From Rhizobium mesoamericanum STM3625 (lineage in GTDB: Bacteria > Pseudomonadota > Alphaproteobacteria > Rhizobiales > Rhizobiaceae): a DNA stretch of 64,000 bases. Shown in pieces: positions 26,409 through 35,029 of the stretch. The notes below the pieces were generated by a model. That model did no database searches. It was not told where the DNA came from and saw only the letters and a list, made by a program, of their open reading frames with translations. The stretch covers positions 3,890,886 through 3,954,885 of the forward strand of contig NZ_HF536772.1 in NCBI RefSeq assembly GCF_000312665.1, given 5' to 3'. Both the position numbers and the translations under genes were made by a program. Within the stretch, counting starts at the first letter, position 1. Each line of letters begins with the position of its first letter.

Positions 26409-28487
26409 CTAGTCTTTGTTTTTTAAGCTGCTGAGCGGCTTTTTCAGTATGCTGTCACGCAGTGACATGCCGGATTCTCGGCGAATGCTGCCCGCGACCG
26501 CAGGGTTCTCCCCTTGGGACGGTGACGGCTCGCCGCGAATTTCGCGTCTTAGAGCCTCGAGGCGACTGTCGATGGATGTTTCCGGTGTCGCTGCAGTTGA
26601 GCGTGACTCGGCCGCTAGAGGATCTCGCGGCGAGCCTGATCCAGGCAGCATATCCCGGCGATAGGGCTCGATCGGGGCAAGCGGTGGTGGTGTTGGTATA
26701 TGGGCGCCCATTGGCGCCGATGGATATGAGTAGCGCGCTACCGGCCCGTCGAAGTCGTCGTCATAATCGTCTTCGTCCTCGTAGGGACCGCTCGGCGGCA
26801 TCGCGGCGGAATAGCTTTGCTGAAACGCTGATATGTCGGGGCCGCTGACGGCGCGCATGCGCGTCACGATCTTGCGCAGGTCGATGTTGTCGGGATCTTC
26901 CTCGCTCACCTTCACGCTGGCGCCGTTGGCCTTCGGTAGGTAGCGTTCCTCGACGCGTGAGAAGCGCATTCGCATCGGAACGCTGATCGCTTCACCGAAG
27001 GCAATCGCCTCTCCGTTGCCGATCGAGGAAATGAAGCTGGTCGTCGAGATCGATGAGTTGGGGATCGCCGAACGGATGATTTCCTGGTCGCGATCATTGG
27101 CAAGGCGCATGGCAAAAAGCGTCGAGCACTGCGACAGGATCGTCTGATCCAGTTCGCCGGGACGCTGGGTGATGATGCCCAGTGATACGCCGTATTTGCG
27201 GCCTTCCTTGGCGATGCGGGCGATCGCCTGCCTCGTCGGGAAGAAGCCGAGATTCGGATCCGACGGAATATAGCGGTGTGCTTCTTCGCAAACGACGAGC
27301 ATGTGGATGGCGCCGTCGCTCCACAATGCGATTTCAAAGGCCATGCGGCAGAGAACCGAGGCGACTGAGTTCACAACTTCGGACGGGATGCCGGATAGCT
27401 GGAAGGTGCAGATCGGCTTGCTGTCGCCGGGGATACGGAAGATTTCCGCCACCGTCTCCATGATCGTGTCGCTGATCGTATTGCTGGAGAACATGAAGTG
27501 GTAACGTGGGTCATTGATCGCGGCCAGAATGCGCATCTTCAACGATCGGAGCAGCGGCTTTTCGCTGCGGCCTTCGAGCCTGCCGATCCGTTCGTCAATT
27601 AATGCCAAAAGATCGGCCATACGGTAGGGCACCGGCGTATCGGCGGTGATCGAACTCTTTTCCGTCGTGCGCCGGACGAGAGAGCTGTCGCTCCCGCGGA
27701 AGGCGCGCTTTGCGTCCGGCAACAGGTCGCGCAGAATATCCACTTCTTCGGGAATAGGCGTTCGTCCTCTGAAGACGACTTCAGCAAATTCCTCGAGCTT
27801 CATCAACCAGAAGGGCAAATCGAGCGTATCCGTGTCGATGACAACGGAGTGCGTCGGGAAGGCGGCGGCAAATTCGTTATGTGGGTCGAGGATCAGGACG
27901 CGTAGCTTGGGGTCGGCTTCGATCGCCTTGTGCAAAAGAAGAGAGACAGCGGTCGACTTGCCGACGCCGGTCGAACCGACGATGGCGAAGTGCTTCGACA
28001 GCATGGAGGGGATGTGGATGGCGGCATCGATGCTCTCGTCCTGCGTGAGCTTGCCGATGACAGCCGTCGTTCCGCTGCCGGCGTCGTAGATGCGCATCAA
28101 GTCACTCGAGCGAATGCGGTGAGCGATGGCGCCGAGATAGGGGTAGCGCGAAATGCCAGTCGAGAACTGTTCGCGACCATCCTCGTCGACACGAACTTCA
28201 CCAAGCAGTTCGGTTTCGATCTGGAAGTAGTTGTCCTCTCCTTCGCCCCAGCTGTGGCCGCCAGTGTTCATGGCGTAGACGAGTGCAACCACGCGGTTGC
28301 GACCGACGCTGATCGAAATCAGCCTTCCGACCGACCAGAGTTCCGCCAATTCCGTGCCGCCGGCTTCGGCGACGGCGGCGATGGTGGCGCGAGAGCCGCT
28401 GCACGCAACAACGCGACCGAGAAACCGGTTGCCCGGGGTCTGGTCATCGCGGCGGTCATGCTCGCCTGCCTTGCCTGACGTGTGCAA
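26409..28487 (-). CDS. HerA-like ATPase with DUF87 domain
   Basis: The protein is about 692 residues from a TTG at 28487 (AAGGA immediately upstream). A HAS-barrel-like N-terminus (GNRFLGRVVACSGSRATI) precedes the ATPase core: Walker A FAIVGSTGVGKSTAVSLLLHKA, LILDPHNEF, Walker B MLVVCEEAHRYIP, and the arginine-finger region ITQRPGELDQTILSQCSTLFAMRLANDRDQ. About 150 C-terminal residues are disordered, with an acidic DEDDYDDDFDG patch and Pro-rich stretches. HerA-type enzymes are hexameric DNA translocases; the bacterial role is unsettled, and no nurA nuclease gene is adjacent. An in-frame ATG at 28586 would add 33 poorly conserved-looking residues with no ribosome site. It ends 14 bp from miaA (convergent). 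Confidence 0.85.
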   Translation of the reverse strand: MHTSGKAGEHDRRDDQTPGNRFLGRVVACSGSRATIAAVAEAGGTELAELWSVGRLISISVGRNRVVALVYAMNTGGHSWGEGEDNYFQIETELLGEVRVDEDGREQFSTGISRYPYLGAIAHRIRSSDLMRIYDAGSGTTAVIGKLTQDESIDAAIHIPSMLSKHFAIVGSTGVGKSTAVSLLLHKAIEADPKLRVLILDPHNEFAAAFPTHSVVIDTDTLDLPFWLMKLEEFAEVVFRGRTPIPEEVDILRDLLPDAKRAFRGSDSSLVRRTTEKSSITADTPVPYRMADLLALIDERIGRLEGRSEKPLLRSLKMRILAAINDPRYHFMFSSNTISDTIMETVAEIFRIPGDSKPICTFQLSGIPSEVVNSVASVLCRMAFEIALWSDGAIHMLVVCEEAHRYIPSDPNLGFFPTRQAIARIAKEGRKYGVSLGIITQRPGELDQTILSQCSTLFAMRLANDRDQEIIRSAIPNSSISTTSFISSIGNGEAIAFGEAISVPMRMRFSRVEERYLPKANGASVKVSEEDPDNIDLRKIVTRMRAVSGPDISAFQQSYSAAMPPSGPYEDEDDYDDDFDGPVARYSYPSAPMGAHIPTPPPLAPIEPYRRDMLPGSGSPRDPLAAESRSTAATPETSIDSRLEALRREIRGEPSPSQGENPAVAGSIRRESGMSLRDSILKKPLSSLKNKD

Positions 28488-28630
28488 GTCCTTATTCAGC
28501 AAAGGGCAACTCCCTGCGGTAGCGAAGGAGGATATGCACGAACGTTTAAGAAAGTCTTTTTGTAACAAACGGGCCGTTGCGGACATGCTCGGCTGGTGCG
28601 ATCGAGCTCGATTTTTTGTTGCGGAATGCG

Positions 28631-28659
28631 TTGACGATGCGAAATTTTCTGTCTATCAC
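28631..28659 (+). promoter_or_regulatory. promoter of the ilvIH leader transcript
   Basis: A -35 TTGACG (28631-28636) and a -10 TATCAC (28654-28659) are separated by 17 bp. The start point would fall at about 28666-28668, at or within two bases of the leader-peptide ATG, so the leader mRNA would be practically leaderless. Confidence 0.6.
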
Positions 28660-28667
28660 TTCGCCCC

Positions 28668-28724
28668 ATGAAAATCGCAGCAGCTCTTATCGTGGTGGGA
28701 AGGCGCATGGGCAGGATGGTGTAA
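28668..28724 (+). CDS. ilvIH attenuator leader peptide
   Basis: An 18-codon frame encodes MKIAAALIVVGRRMGRMV. Codons 3 and 7-10 are Ile, Leu, Ile, Val, Val, all end products of the pathway encoded downstream. It sits between a promoter and a terminator hairpin upstream of ilvI, the classic layout of a ribosome-mediated attenuator. Its 3' part (GCGCATGGG, 28703-28711) is one strand of the alternative hairpin. No ribosome binding site is seen, consistent with translation from a nearly 5'-terminal AUG, as reported for the trp leader of Sinorhizobium. Confidence 0.8.
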   Translation: MKIAAALIVVGRRMGRMV

Positions 28725-28781
28725 CCATCCGGCGATAGCCACCCATGCGCTAGATGAAAGGCTCCCCAGGGGCCTTTTTTT
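28703..28781 (+). terminator. ilvIH transcription attenuator
   Basis: Three elements are visible. A long-range pair joins GCGCATGGG (28703-28711) perfectly to CCCATGCGC (28742-28750). A small hairpin, GGATGG/CCATCC (28714-28719 with 28725-28730), folds around the leader stop codon. An intrinsic terminator, GGCTCC/GGGGCC (28760-28774), is followed by seven T (28775-28781). Ribosome stalling at the Ile/Leu/Val codons would cover the first arm and alter pairing so that the terminator fails to form. ilvI begins 64 bp beyond the T run. Confidence 0.75.
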
Positions 28782-28845
28782 ATGCCCGAAATTCGGGCTT
28801 CCGGACCACAAAACTCAAATCCCAGCAGTCAAACGGAAAAGAAAC

Positions 28846-30639
28846 ATGACGGGCACGGACAATCAGGCAGTAGGCAATCGGATGACGGGAGCGGAGATCG
28901 TCCTCCAGGCCCTGAAGGACAACGGCGTCGAGCATATCTTTGGCTATCCGGGTGGCGCAGTGCTGCCGATCTACGACGAGATCTTCCAGCAGGACGATAT
29001 CAAGCACATTCTCGTCCGCCACGAGCAGGGTGCCGGCCATGCGGCCGAAGGCTACGCCCGTTCCACCGGCAAGGTCGGCGTCATGCTCGTTACCTCGGGA
29101 CCGGGCGCGACGAATGCCGTCACGCCGCTGCAGGACGCCTTGATGGATTCGATCCCGCTCGTCTGCCTGACGGGGCAGGTTCCGACCTCGCTGATCGGCT
29201 CGGATGCCTTCCAGGAGTGCGATACCGTAGGGATCACACGCCCCTGCACCAAGCACAACTGGCTAGTCAAGGATGTCAATGATCTGGCCGCGATCATCCA
29301 CGAGGCCTTCCGCATCGCGCAGTCCGGCCGCCCGGGACCGGTTGTCGTCGATATTCCAAAGGACGTGCAGTTTGCGACCGGCACCTACACGCCACCGGCA
29401 GCCCACGCGATCCAGAAGAGCTACCAGCCGAAGATGCAGGGCGATCTTCACCAGATCCAGTCGGCCGTTGAGCTGATGGCGAGTGCCAAGCGCCCGGTCA
29501 TCTATAGCGGCGGCGGCGTTATCAATTCCGGCCCCGAGGCCACCAAGCTGCTGCGCGAGCTGGTCGAACTGACGGACTTCCCGATCACCTCGACGCTGAT
29601 GGGCCTCGGCGCCTATCCGGCATCAGGCAAGAACTGGCTGAAGATGCTCGGCATGCACGGCTCCTACGAGGCGAACATGGCGATGCATGACTGCGATGTC
29701 ATGGTCTGCATCGGCGCTCGCTTCGACGATCGCATCACTGGCCGCATCAATGCCTTCTCGCCGAATTCGAAAAAGATCCACATCGACATCGACCCGTCCT
29801 CGATCAACAAGAACGTTCGCGTCGATCTCGGCATTCGCGGCGACGTCGGAAGCGTTCTGGAAGATATGGTCCGCCTGTGGCGGGCTCTGCCGAAAAAGCC
29901 GGAAAAGAGCCAGATCGCCGATTGGTGGGCCGATATCGCCCGCTGGCGCGCGCGCAACTCCTTCGCCTATACCAAGAGCAACGACGTGATCATGCCGCAA
30001 TATGCGCTGGAGCGCCTCTATGCGCTGACGAAGGATCGCGACACCTATATCACGACTGAAGTCGGCCAGCACCAGATGTGGGCGGCGCAGTTTTACGGCT
30101 TCGAAAAGCCGAACCGCTGGATGACCTCGGGCGGCCTCGGCACCATGGGCTACGGCCTGCCGGGAGCGCTCGGCGTTCAGATCGCGCATCCGGAAAGCCT
30201 CGTCATCGATATTGCGGGCGACGCCTCGATCCAGATGTGCATTCAGGAAATGTCGACGGCGATCCAATATGAGGCGCCGATCAAGATCTTCATCATGAAC
30301 AACCAGTACATGGGCATGGTTCGCCAGTGGCAGCAGCTGCTGCACGGCAACCGCCTGTCGAATTCCTATACGGAAGCGATGCCCGACTTCGTCAAGCTCG
30401 CGGAAGCTTACGGCGCCGTTGGCCTGCGTTGCGACAAGCCGGAAGATCTGGACGGAGCAATCCAGGAAATGATCGACGTGAAGAAGCCGGTTATTTTCGA
30501 TTGCCGTGTCGCCAATCTCGCCAATTGCTTCCCGATGATCCCCTCGGGCAAGGCTCACAACGAGATGCTGCTGCCGGATGAGGCCACGGATGAGGCGGTT
30601 GCCAACGCGATCGACGCCAAGGGCCGGCAGCTCGTTTGA
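28846..30639 (+). CDS. ilvI: acetolactate synthase large subunit
   Basis: The 597-residue ThDP enzyme catalyses the first common step of valine, leucine and isoleucine synthesis. Domains in order: N-terminal pyrimidine-binding domain (IFGYPGGAVLPIYDE; catalytic Glu in VRHEQGAGHAAEGYAR), central FAD-binding domain (about 210-360; CIGARFDDRITGR), and C-terminal ThDP/Mg domain (SGGLGTMGYGLPGALG; metal motif VIDIAGDASIQM...NNQYMGM). The regulatory subunit gene ilvH follows 26 bp downstream. Expression is probably set by the leader attenuator at 28668-28781. Confidence 0.97.
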   Translation: MTGTDNQAVGNRMTGAEIVLQALKDNGVEHIFGYPGGAVLPIYDEIFQQDDIKHILVRHEQGAGHAAEGYARSTGKVGVMLVTSGPGATNAVTPLQDALMDSIPLVCLTGQVPTSLIGSDAFQECDTVGITRPCTKHNWLVKDVNDLAAIIHEAFRIAQSGRPGPVVVDIPKDVQFATGTYTPPAAHAIQKSYQPKMQGDLHQIQSAVELMASAKRPVIYSGGGVINSGPEATKLLRELVELTDFPITSTLMGLGAYPASGKNWLKMLGMHGSYEANMAMHDCDVMVCIGARFDDRITGRINAFSPNSKKIHIDIDPSSINKNVRVDLGIRGDVGSVLEDMVRLWRALPKKPEKSQIADWWADIARWRARNSFAYTKSNDVIMPQYALERLYALTKDRDTYITTEVGQHQMWAAQFYGFEKPNRWMTSGGLGTMGYGLPGALGVQIAHPESLVIDIAGDASIQMCIQEMSTAIQYEAPIKIFIMNNQYMGMVRQWQQLLHGNRLSNSYTEAMPDFVKLAEAYGAVGLRCDKPEDLDGAIQEMIDVKKPVIFDCRVANLANCFPMIPSGKAHNEMLLPDEATDEAVANAIDAKGRQLV

Positions 30640-30665
30640 TATCTAGGTAGAGGAAACCCACGATC

Positions 30666-31238
30666 ATGAACGCACACCTTCAGCCGACGGGCTCTGCCTA
30701 CTTCATCTCGCCCGAGACGGCGGCGGCCGAGAGCCATACGCTTTCGGTCCTCGTCGACAACGAGCCGGGCGTCCTTGCCCGCGTCATCGGCCTGTTTTCG
30801 GGCCGCGGCTACAACATCGAGAGCCTGACTGTCTCCGAAACCGAGCATCAGGCGCATCTGTCGCGAATTACCATCGTGACGCGCGGCACGCCGCACGTTC
30901 TCGAGCAGATCAAGGCGCAGCTTGAGCGCATCGTTCCGGTTCATCGGGTCGTTGATCTGACGGTACGGGCCCGCGAACTCGGTCAGGAACGTCCGATCGA
31001 GCGCGAAGTGGCACTTGTCAAGGTCGTCGGCACTGGCGAGACCCGCGCCGAGACGCTTCGGCTCGCGGATGCCTTCCATGCGAAGGTTGTCGATGCAACC
31101 ATCGATCACTTTATTCTGGAGATCACCGGAAAGTCGTCGAAGATCGACCAGTTCGTGTCGATCATGAAGCCGCTCGGTCTGATCGAGGTCTGCCGTACCG
31201 GCATTGCCGCGATGAACCGTGGCCAGCAGGGCATGTAG
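30666..31238 (+). CDS. ilvH: acetolactate synthase small (regulatory) subunit
   Basis: The 190-residue protein has an N-terminal ACT domain (HTLSVLVDNEPGVLARVIGLFSGRGYNIESLTVSETE, about 24-60) that binds valine for feedback control. A C-terminal ALS_ss_C domain (REVALVKV to FILEITGKSSKIDQFVSIMKPLGLIEVCRTG) follows. It activates the catalytic subunit and gives it valine sensitivity. GAGGAAA precedes the ATG. A strong terminator lies 20 bp after the stop. Confidence 0.96.
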   Translation: MNAHLQPTGSAYFISPETAAAESHTLSVLVDNEPGVLARVIGLFSGRGYNIESLTVSETEHQAHLSRITIVTRGTPHVLEQIKAQLERIVPVHRVVDLTVRARELGQERPIEREVALVKVVGTGETRAETLRLADAFHAKVVDATIDHFILEITGKSSKIDQFVSIMKPLGLIEVCRTGIAAMNRGQQGM

Positions 31239-31258
31239 TCACTAGGCAGGGATATGCT

Positions 31259-31296
31259 AGGCCGCTGGGGATCACACCATCTCCAGTGGCCTTTTT
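31259..31296 (+). terminator. terminator after ilvH
   Basis: AGGCCGCTGGGGA pairs with TCTCCAGTGGCCT (31259-31292) and ends in a T run. The stop codon of the convergent aldo/keto reductase lies inside the hairpin (31272), so the element is shared by two genes. Confidence 0.8.
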
Positions 31297-32129
31297 CTTA
31301 CCGGCGGTGGGAAGGCTGCGTCCAGGACGGCCCAATCGCCATCGGTAATGTCGAGCGATACAGCGTCCCGGTTTTCGGCAGCGCGAGCAGTGCTCGACGT
31401 CTTCGGGACGACGATCACGCCGTCGCGTTCCAGCAGGAAAGCAAGCGCCACCTGCGCTGGCGTCGCCTGGTAGGCCTTGGCGATGCGGATCAGCTCCGGA
31501 TGATGCAGGATTCGTCCCTGTTCGATCGGCGAGTAGGCCATAAGCGGGATTTGGCGCTTCTGGCACCAAGGCAGCAGATCATATTCAACCCCACGCCGCG
31601 ACAGGTTGTAGAGAACCTGGTTGGTGGCGACATTGCCTCCAGCGGGAACCGTCAGCAGTTCCTCCATGTCATTGGTATCGAAATTGGAGACGCCCCAGGC
31701 GCCAATTTTGCCTGATACCTTCAGCGCTTCGAACGCTTCTACGGTCTCGGCGAGAGGATGATCACCGCGCCAGTGCAACAGATAGAGGTCAATCCGATCT
31801 GTGCCGAGGCGGGATAGGCTGCGTCCGCAGGCTTCGATCGTTCCCTTCCGGCTGGCGTTCCAAGGGTAAACCTTACTGACCAGAAAGACCTCATCCCGTC
31901 GCCCTCGAATGGCTTGACCGACGATCTTTTCCGCTCCGCCTTCTGCGTACATTTCCGCGGTATCGATCAACGTCATGCCGAGATCGAGGCCGGTGCGAAG
32001 GCTTTCGATCTCTCGCTTTGCCTCAGAAGACCTCTCTCCCATGTTCCAAGTGCCCTGGCCGATGGCCGGAACCTCTGCTCCGCCGGGAAAGCTGATGGTT
32101 GGAATGGCGTCGTCGCGCATGATGTTCAT
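31272..32129 (-). CDS. aldo/keto reductase
   Basis: The protein is 285 residues from the ATG at 32129 (MNIMRDDAIPTISFPGG). Markers are TLIDTAEMYAEGGAEKIVGQAI (catalytic Asp/Tyr), LVSKVYPWNAS (Lys), LYLLHWRGDHPLAETVEAFE (His), WGVSNFDTNDMEEL and the C-terminal cofactor loop VVPKTSSTARAAENRDA. It is closer to the short 2,5-diketo-gluconate-reductase-like group than the AKRs at 3419 and 55435. A TTG further upstream (32171) keeps the frame but gives an unlikely N-terminus. It is divergent from lysE across a gap holding a perfect inverted repeat. Confidence 0.86.
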   Translation of the reverse strand: MNIMRDDAIPTISFPGGAEVPAIGQGTWNMGERSSEAKREIESLRTGLDLGMTLIDTAEMYAEGGAEKIVGQAIRGRRDEVFLVSKVYPWNASRKGTIEACGRSLSRLGTDRIDLYLLHWRGDHPLAETVEAFEALKVSGKIGAWGVSNFDTNDMEELLTVPAGGNVATNQVLYNLSRRGVEYDLLPWCQKRQIPLMAYSPIEQGRILHHPELIRIAKAYQATPAQVALAFLLERDGVIVVPKTSSTARAAENRDAVSLDITDGDWAVLDAAFPPPVRKRPLEMV

Positions 32130-32213
32130 TCCGGTTTCGAATAAAGATTGCGCAGCGTCTTTGTCTTTCAACCATTTCTGTCACCATGACAATGATTGGA
32201 TGGAGCCGCTGAC

Positions 32214-32236
32214 TTAGGTCAGTTATATTGACCTAA
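32214..32236. promoter_or_regulatory. perfect inverted repeat, putative operator between AKR and lysE genes
   Basis: TTAGGTCA (32214-32221) and TGACCTAA (32229-32236) are exact reverse complements separated by seven bases (GTTATAT). The site lies between divergent start codons at 32129 and 32282. The same half-site architecture, AGGTCA-N7-TGACYT, occurs at 54110-54134. The regulator is not identified. Confidence 0.6.
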
Positions 32237-32281
32237 ATTAATCGGGCCCGTTCAGGCCATCGCGCGCCTCTGGGAGGTCAC

Positions 32282-32875
32282 ATGCCGCTGGATACATTTC
32301 TGGCACTCATCGTTTTTGCCTTTACCACTTCCATAACACCAGGCCCCAACAACATGATGCTTTTTGCATCCGGCGTGAATTTCGGCTTTCGTCGTACTGT
32401 TCCGCATATGCTGGGTATCGGTGCGGGGTTCTTCTCACTACTGATCGGCGTCGGATTGGGACTAGGGGTGCTGCTGCATACCGTACCGTCGTTCTATACG
32501 ATGCTGAAGTTTGCCGGCGGCGCTTATCTTGCCTGGATCGCCTGGAAGATAGCGACATCGCGTACCCTTGGTGAAGGCAAAAGCGGCGTGAAGCCGATGT
32601 CGTTCCTGTCGGCAGCAGCCTTTCAGTGGGTCAATCCGAAGGCATGGGTCATGGCGGTAACCGCTATGGCGACCTACACTGTCCCTGACATCTACCTGGC
32701 GAGTGTGATGATCGTCGGCTTTGCTTTCGCGCTCGTCAACGTGCCGAGCGTTTCGACGTGGGCAGGATTCGGAGCGGCATTGCGCGACTGGTTGTCCGAT
32801 CCGGTACGTCTCAAATGGTTCAACATCGCCATGGCCGTGCTTTTGGTATTGAGCCTCTGGCCGATTCTGAAATAG
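32282..32875 (+). CDS. LysE family amino acid exporter
   Basis: The 197-residue membrane protein has about six helices and the LysE/RhtB signature near the N-terminus (FTTSITPGPNNMMLFASGVNFGFRRTVPHMLGI). FAGGAYLAWIAWKI and QWVNPKAWVMAV follow. Family members export amino acids or their derivatives by proton exchange; the substrate is not readable. Part of this gene is duplicated in degenerate form immediately downstream (32970-33187). Confidence 0.87.
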   Translation: MPLDTFLALIVFAFTTSITPGPNNMMLFASGVNFGFRRTVPHMLGIGAGFFSLLIGVGLGLGVLLHTVPSFYTMLKFAGGAYLAWIAWKIATSRTLGEGKSGVKPMSFLSAAAFQWVNPKAWVMAVTAMATYTVPDIYLASVMIVGFAFALVNVPSVSTWAGFGAALRDWLSDPVRLKWFNIAMAVLLVLSLWPILK

Positions 32876-32969
32876 CCAACATCAATAGCTTGCTTTCAAA
32901 TGCATTCTGCGCCTGTCCCCGCAAGGGTTAGGTCGTCGGCGGCGTCGAAGAGACATCGTCTACCTTAAC

Positions 32970-33187
32970 GGAGGCAAGCATGGCGTGAGCCGATGTCGTT
33001 CCTGTCGGCGCAGTCTTTCCGTGGCGCAATCCGAAGGCATGGGGCATGGCCGCAACCACGATGGCAGCCTACCTCGCTCCCTGACGTCCAGCCGCGTGTT
33101 CTGACCGTCGGCTCGCTTTCGCGCTGGTCAACGTGCCGAGCGTGTCGACCTGACGGCTTGGTCCGAAGTCTCTGGCCGATGTTAAAG
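32970..33187 (+). pseudogene. degenerate partial copy of the adjacent lysE gene
   Basis: From about 32970 the DNA repeats lysE from 32574 onward: the GATGTCGTTCCTGTCGG block, CAATCCGAAGGCATGGG, TTCGCGCTGGTCAACGTGCC and CTCTGGCCGAT are shared. Internal deletions and substitutions close the frame several times. The region corresponding to the last 100 residues is compressed from about 300 to 215 bp. It is a non-functional tandem duplicate; its end slightly overlaps the DUF2269 gene on the other strand. Confidence 0.8.
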
Positions 33188-33661
33188 CCACGCGATCGTC
33201 GGTTTGTTGACCATCAGCCACAGGATGCCTCCAACCGCGAAGAATGCCGGAAATCCAAAGGCAAACCAGACACGATAAAGCCGAAAATAGGCCACCGGCA
33301 ACTCCGTGCGCGCCGCGGCGGCAGCGCGGGCAAGGTTACGCATACGGATCTGGATCGCAACGACTGGCAACCAGAACAGGCCCGTAAAAACATAGAGCGC
33401 CAGCGAAAGGGCGATCCAGCCCTCTGCCAGGTCCCAGCCGATCAGTTTCGCCAGCAGATAGCCTGTCATCGGCTGGAGAATCGCTGCCGTCGCCGTAAAC
33501 AGCGCATCAGCGACGACGACAGTTCCTGCGACGTGAGCGATGAGCTTCGGATCCCGGGTCCTGTGGGCGAGCACCATGAAGAAAGCGATCCCCGCGCCGG
33601 TGCCGAACAGGACTGTCGCGCCGATCACATGTGCCAGTAGCAGCAATTGTTCGAGCATCAT
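33182..33661 (-). CDS. DUF2269 family membrane protein
   Basis: The 159-residue protein has four hydrophobic helices (LLLLAHVIGATVLFGTGAGIAFFMVLAH, VVVADALFTATAAILQPMTGYLLA, IALSLALYVFTGLFWLPVVAIQIRM, VWFAFGFPAFFAVGGILWLM) and conserved-looking His residues in helix 1, as in DUF2269 proteins of unknown function. Its start overlaps the end of the upstream SDR/DoxX gene by four bases, so the pair is translationally coupled. Confidence 0.78.
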   Translation of the reverse strand: MMLEQLLLLAHVIGATVLFGTGAGIAFFMVLAHRTRDPKLIAHVAGTVVVADALFTATAAILQPMTGYLLAKLIGWDLAEGWIALSLALYVFTGLFWLPVVAIQIRMRNLARAAAAARTELPVAYFRLYRVWFAFGFPAFFAVGGILWLMVNKPTIAWL

Positions 33662-34938
33662 CTCTCATCCAGAATCGCGAGGGCGGTCGACGTCAGCACT
33701 AGCGACGGCAGGACTTTGACCAAGGGGCCAAGCGGATCGGGCCACAGAGAGGGTTCGATGATCGTGGCACCGGCAAGATAGGCCAGCGAGACCAGTATCA
33801 TGCCCTTCATAGCTCTGCGGGCAAACGGCCGGACAAGAACGGCCACTCCAAGCAGCATATCGATGAGGCAGGTGAAGACCGAAAGCCACGCAGCAGTGCC
33901 TTCCCGTAAGAGGGGATGGAAATGCGTGGCGACACGTTCCACGTCGAGGAGCGGCAGAAAGCCCGACAGCAGCCAAAAGAAAGACAAGCTGGCAATCATT
34001 AGCGGCTTTAAGAGATAGAGCCTGGCAAACCAAAGATCCTGCACCCCGGCCGGGTTCATGCGCAGGGTGTCGCGCGCCGAGGCTGCCGCAATCCCAGGGT
34101 TATTGCCGGTATTGGCAAAAACGCCTTCCGCCATGACGGCCATGGCAGTGGAACGCAAGGGCGAGCGCCATCCAAGGTGACCGGCGGCATCGGCAAGCCA
34201 GGTGATTGGCCGGGCGGCGATGGTGGGCAAAGCAACGACAACTGTGGAGGGCAAGCCCAGCCATTGCCGGTGGAGAGTAACGAGTTCAGCGAGGGTCAAT
34301 TGCTCGGTGGACGCGAGATCCGCATCAGTGCATGATCCGAGCTGTCCCGCGACAGCTCTGCTTACCGCCGCCGCGACGTCGTCAAGGGCAACGGTTGCAA
34401 CCGGACTTGTTGCATGGACCAATGGGATTCCGAAGGGCAGGGCCGCAAGGGCACGTAACAGTGCCGAACCACCGTTTGAATGCCGGCTAAGAACGAGGGC
34501 TGGGCGCAGGATCACGTGGGGCAAGCCACTTGCTGCGAGCACTTCGTCAGCCTGCCGTTTTGTTGCCAGGAATGGCAAATCGGCTGCGGCGCCACTCGTT
34601 TGTGCGGATATCTGCACGATTAAGGGGCGAGTTTGTTGTGCTGCTGCGTATAACGCCAGCATCGCCTTTCGTTGCGTCGCCGCCAGGTCGTCGGCGAGAC
34701 CATCCTGCAGGGCGCCGGCGCAATTGACGACAGCGTCATAGCCTCCAATGATGGCGCTCCAGTCTTGGGCGCGCAGCATCTTTGAAAGATCGGCTTCCAT
34801 CCATTTGATATCGGGAAATTTCAGACGAGCGCGCGACGGGTTGCGGCCGAGGCCTGTTACACTATGCCCGTCGGCCAGCAGGCGGGATGCCACCGCCGAA
34901 CCGATAAAGCCTGTCGCGCCGAGAATCAGAATGTTCAT
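33658..34938 (-). CDS. NAD(P)-binding SDR protein fused to a DoxX-like membrane domain
   Basis: The 426-residue protein is a two-part fusion. Residues 1-280 form an atypical NAD(P)-binding Rossmann domain (MNILILGATGFIGSAVASRLLADGHSVTGLGRN; VVNCAGALQD; ATKRQADEVLAASGLPHVILRPALVLS). Residues 300-426 contain four hydrophobic helices of the DoxX-like type (LYLLKPLMIASLSFFWLLSGFLPLL and GTAAWLSVFTCLIDMLLGVAVLV). This fusion and its DUF2269 neighbour recur as a pair in rhizobia. The function is unknown; a membrane-tethered oxidoreductase is likely. It is divergent from the nitrile hydratase locus. Confidence 0.8.
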   Translation of the reverse strand: MNILILGATGFIGSAVASRLLADGHSVTGLGRNPSRARLKFPDIKWMEADLSKMLRAQDWSAIIGGYDAVVNCAGALQDGLADDLAATQRKAMLALYAAAQQTRPLIVQISAQTSGAAADLPFLATKRQADEVLAASGLPHVILRPALVLSRHSNGGSALLRALAALPFGIPLVHATSPVATVALDDVAAAVSRAVAGQLGSCTDADLASTEQLTLAELVTLHRQWLGLPSTVVVALPTIAARPITWLADAAGHLGWRSPLRSTAMAVMAEGVFANTGNNPGIAAASARDTLRMNPAGVQDLWFARLYLLKPLMIASLSFFWLLSGFLPLLDVERVATHFHPLLREGTAAWLSVFTCLIDMLLGVAVLVRPFARRAMKGMILVSLAYLAGATIIEPSLWPDPLGPLVKVLPSLVLTSTALAILDER

Positions 34939-35029
34939 GGCACCGAACTTAACCGAAAAGTTGCATTGGCGAGAGGACTTGGCGTAACACGTGAGCCTAA
35001 GGTAAATGCAGATTGGCGGAGGATTTCTC

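Noticed and set aside
32993..33640. 215-codon plus-strand frame
   Set aside because: It starts in the degenerate lysE copy and then runs antisense to the DUF2269 gene; only the lysE relic is real.
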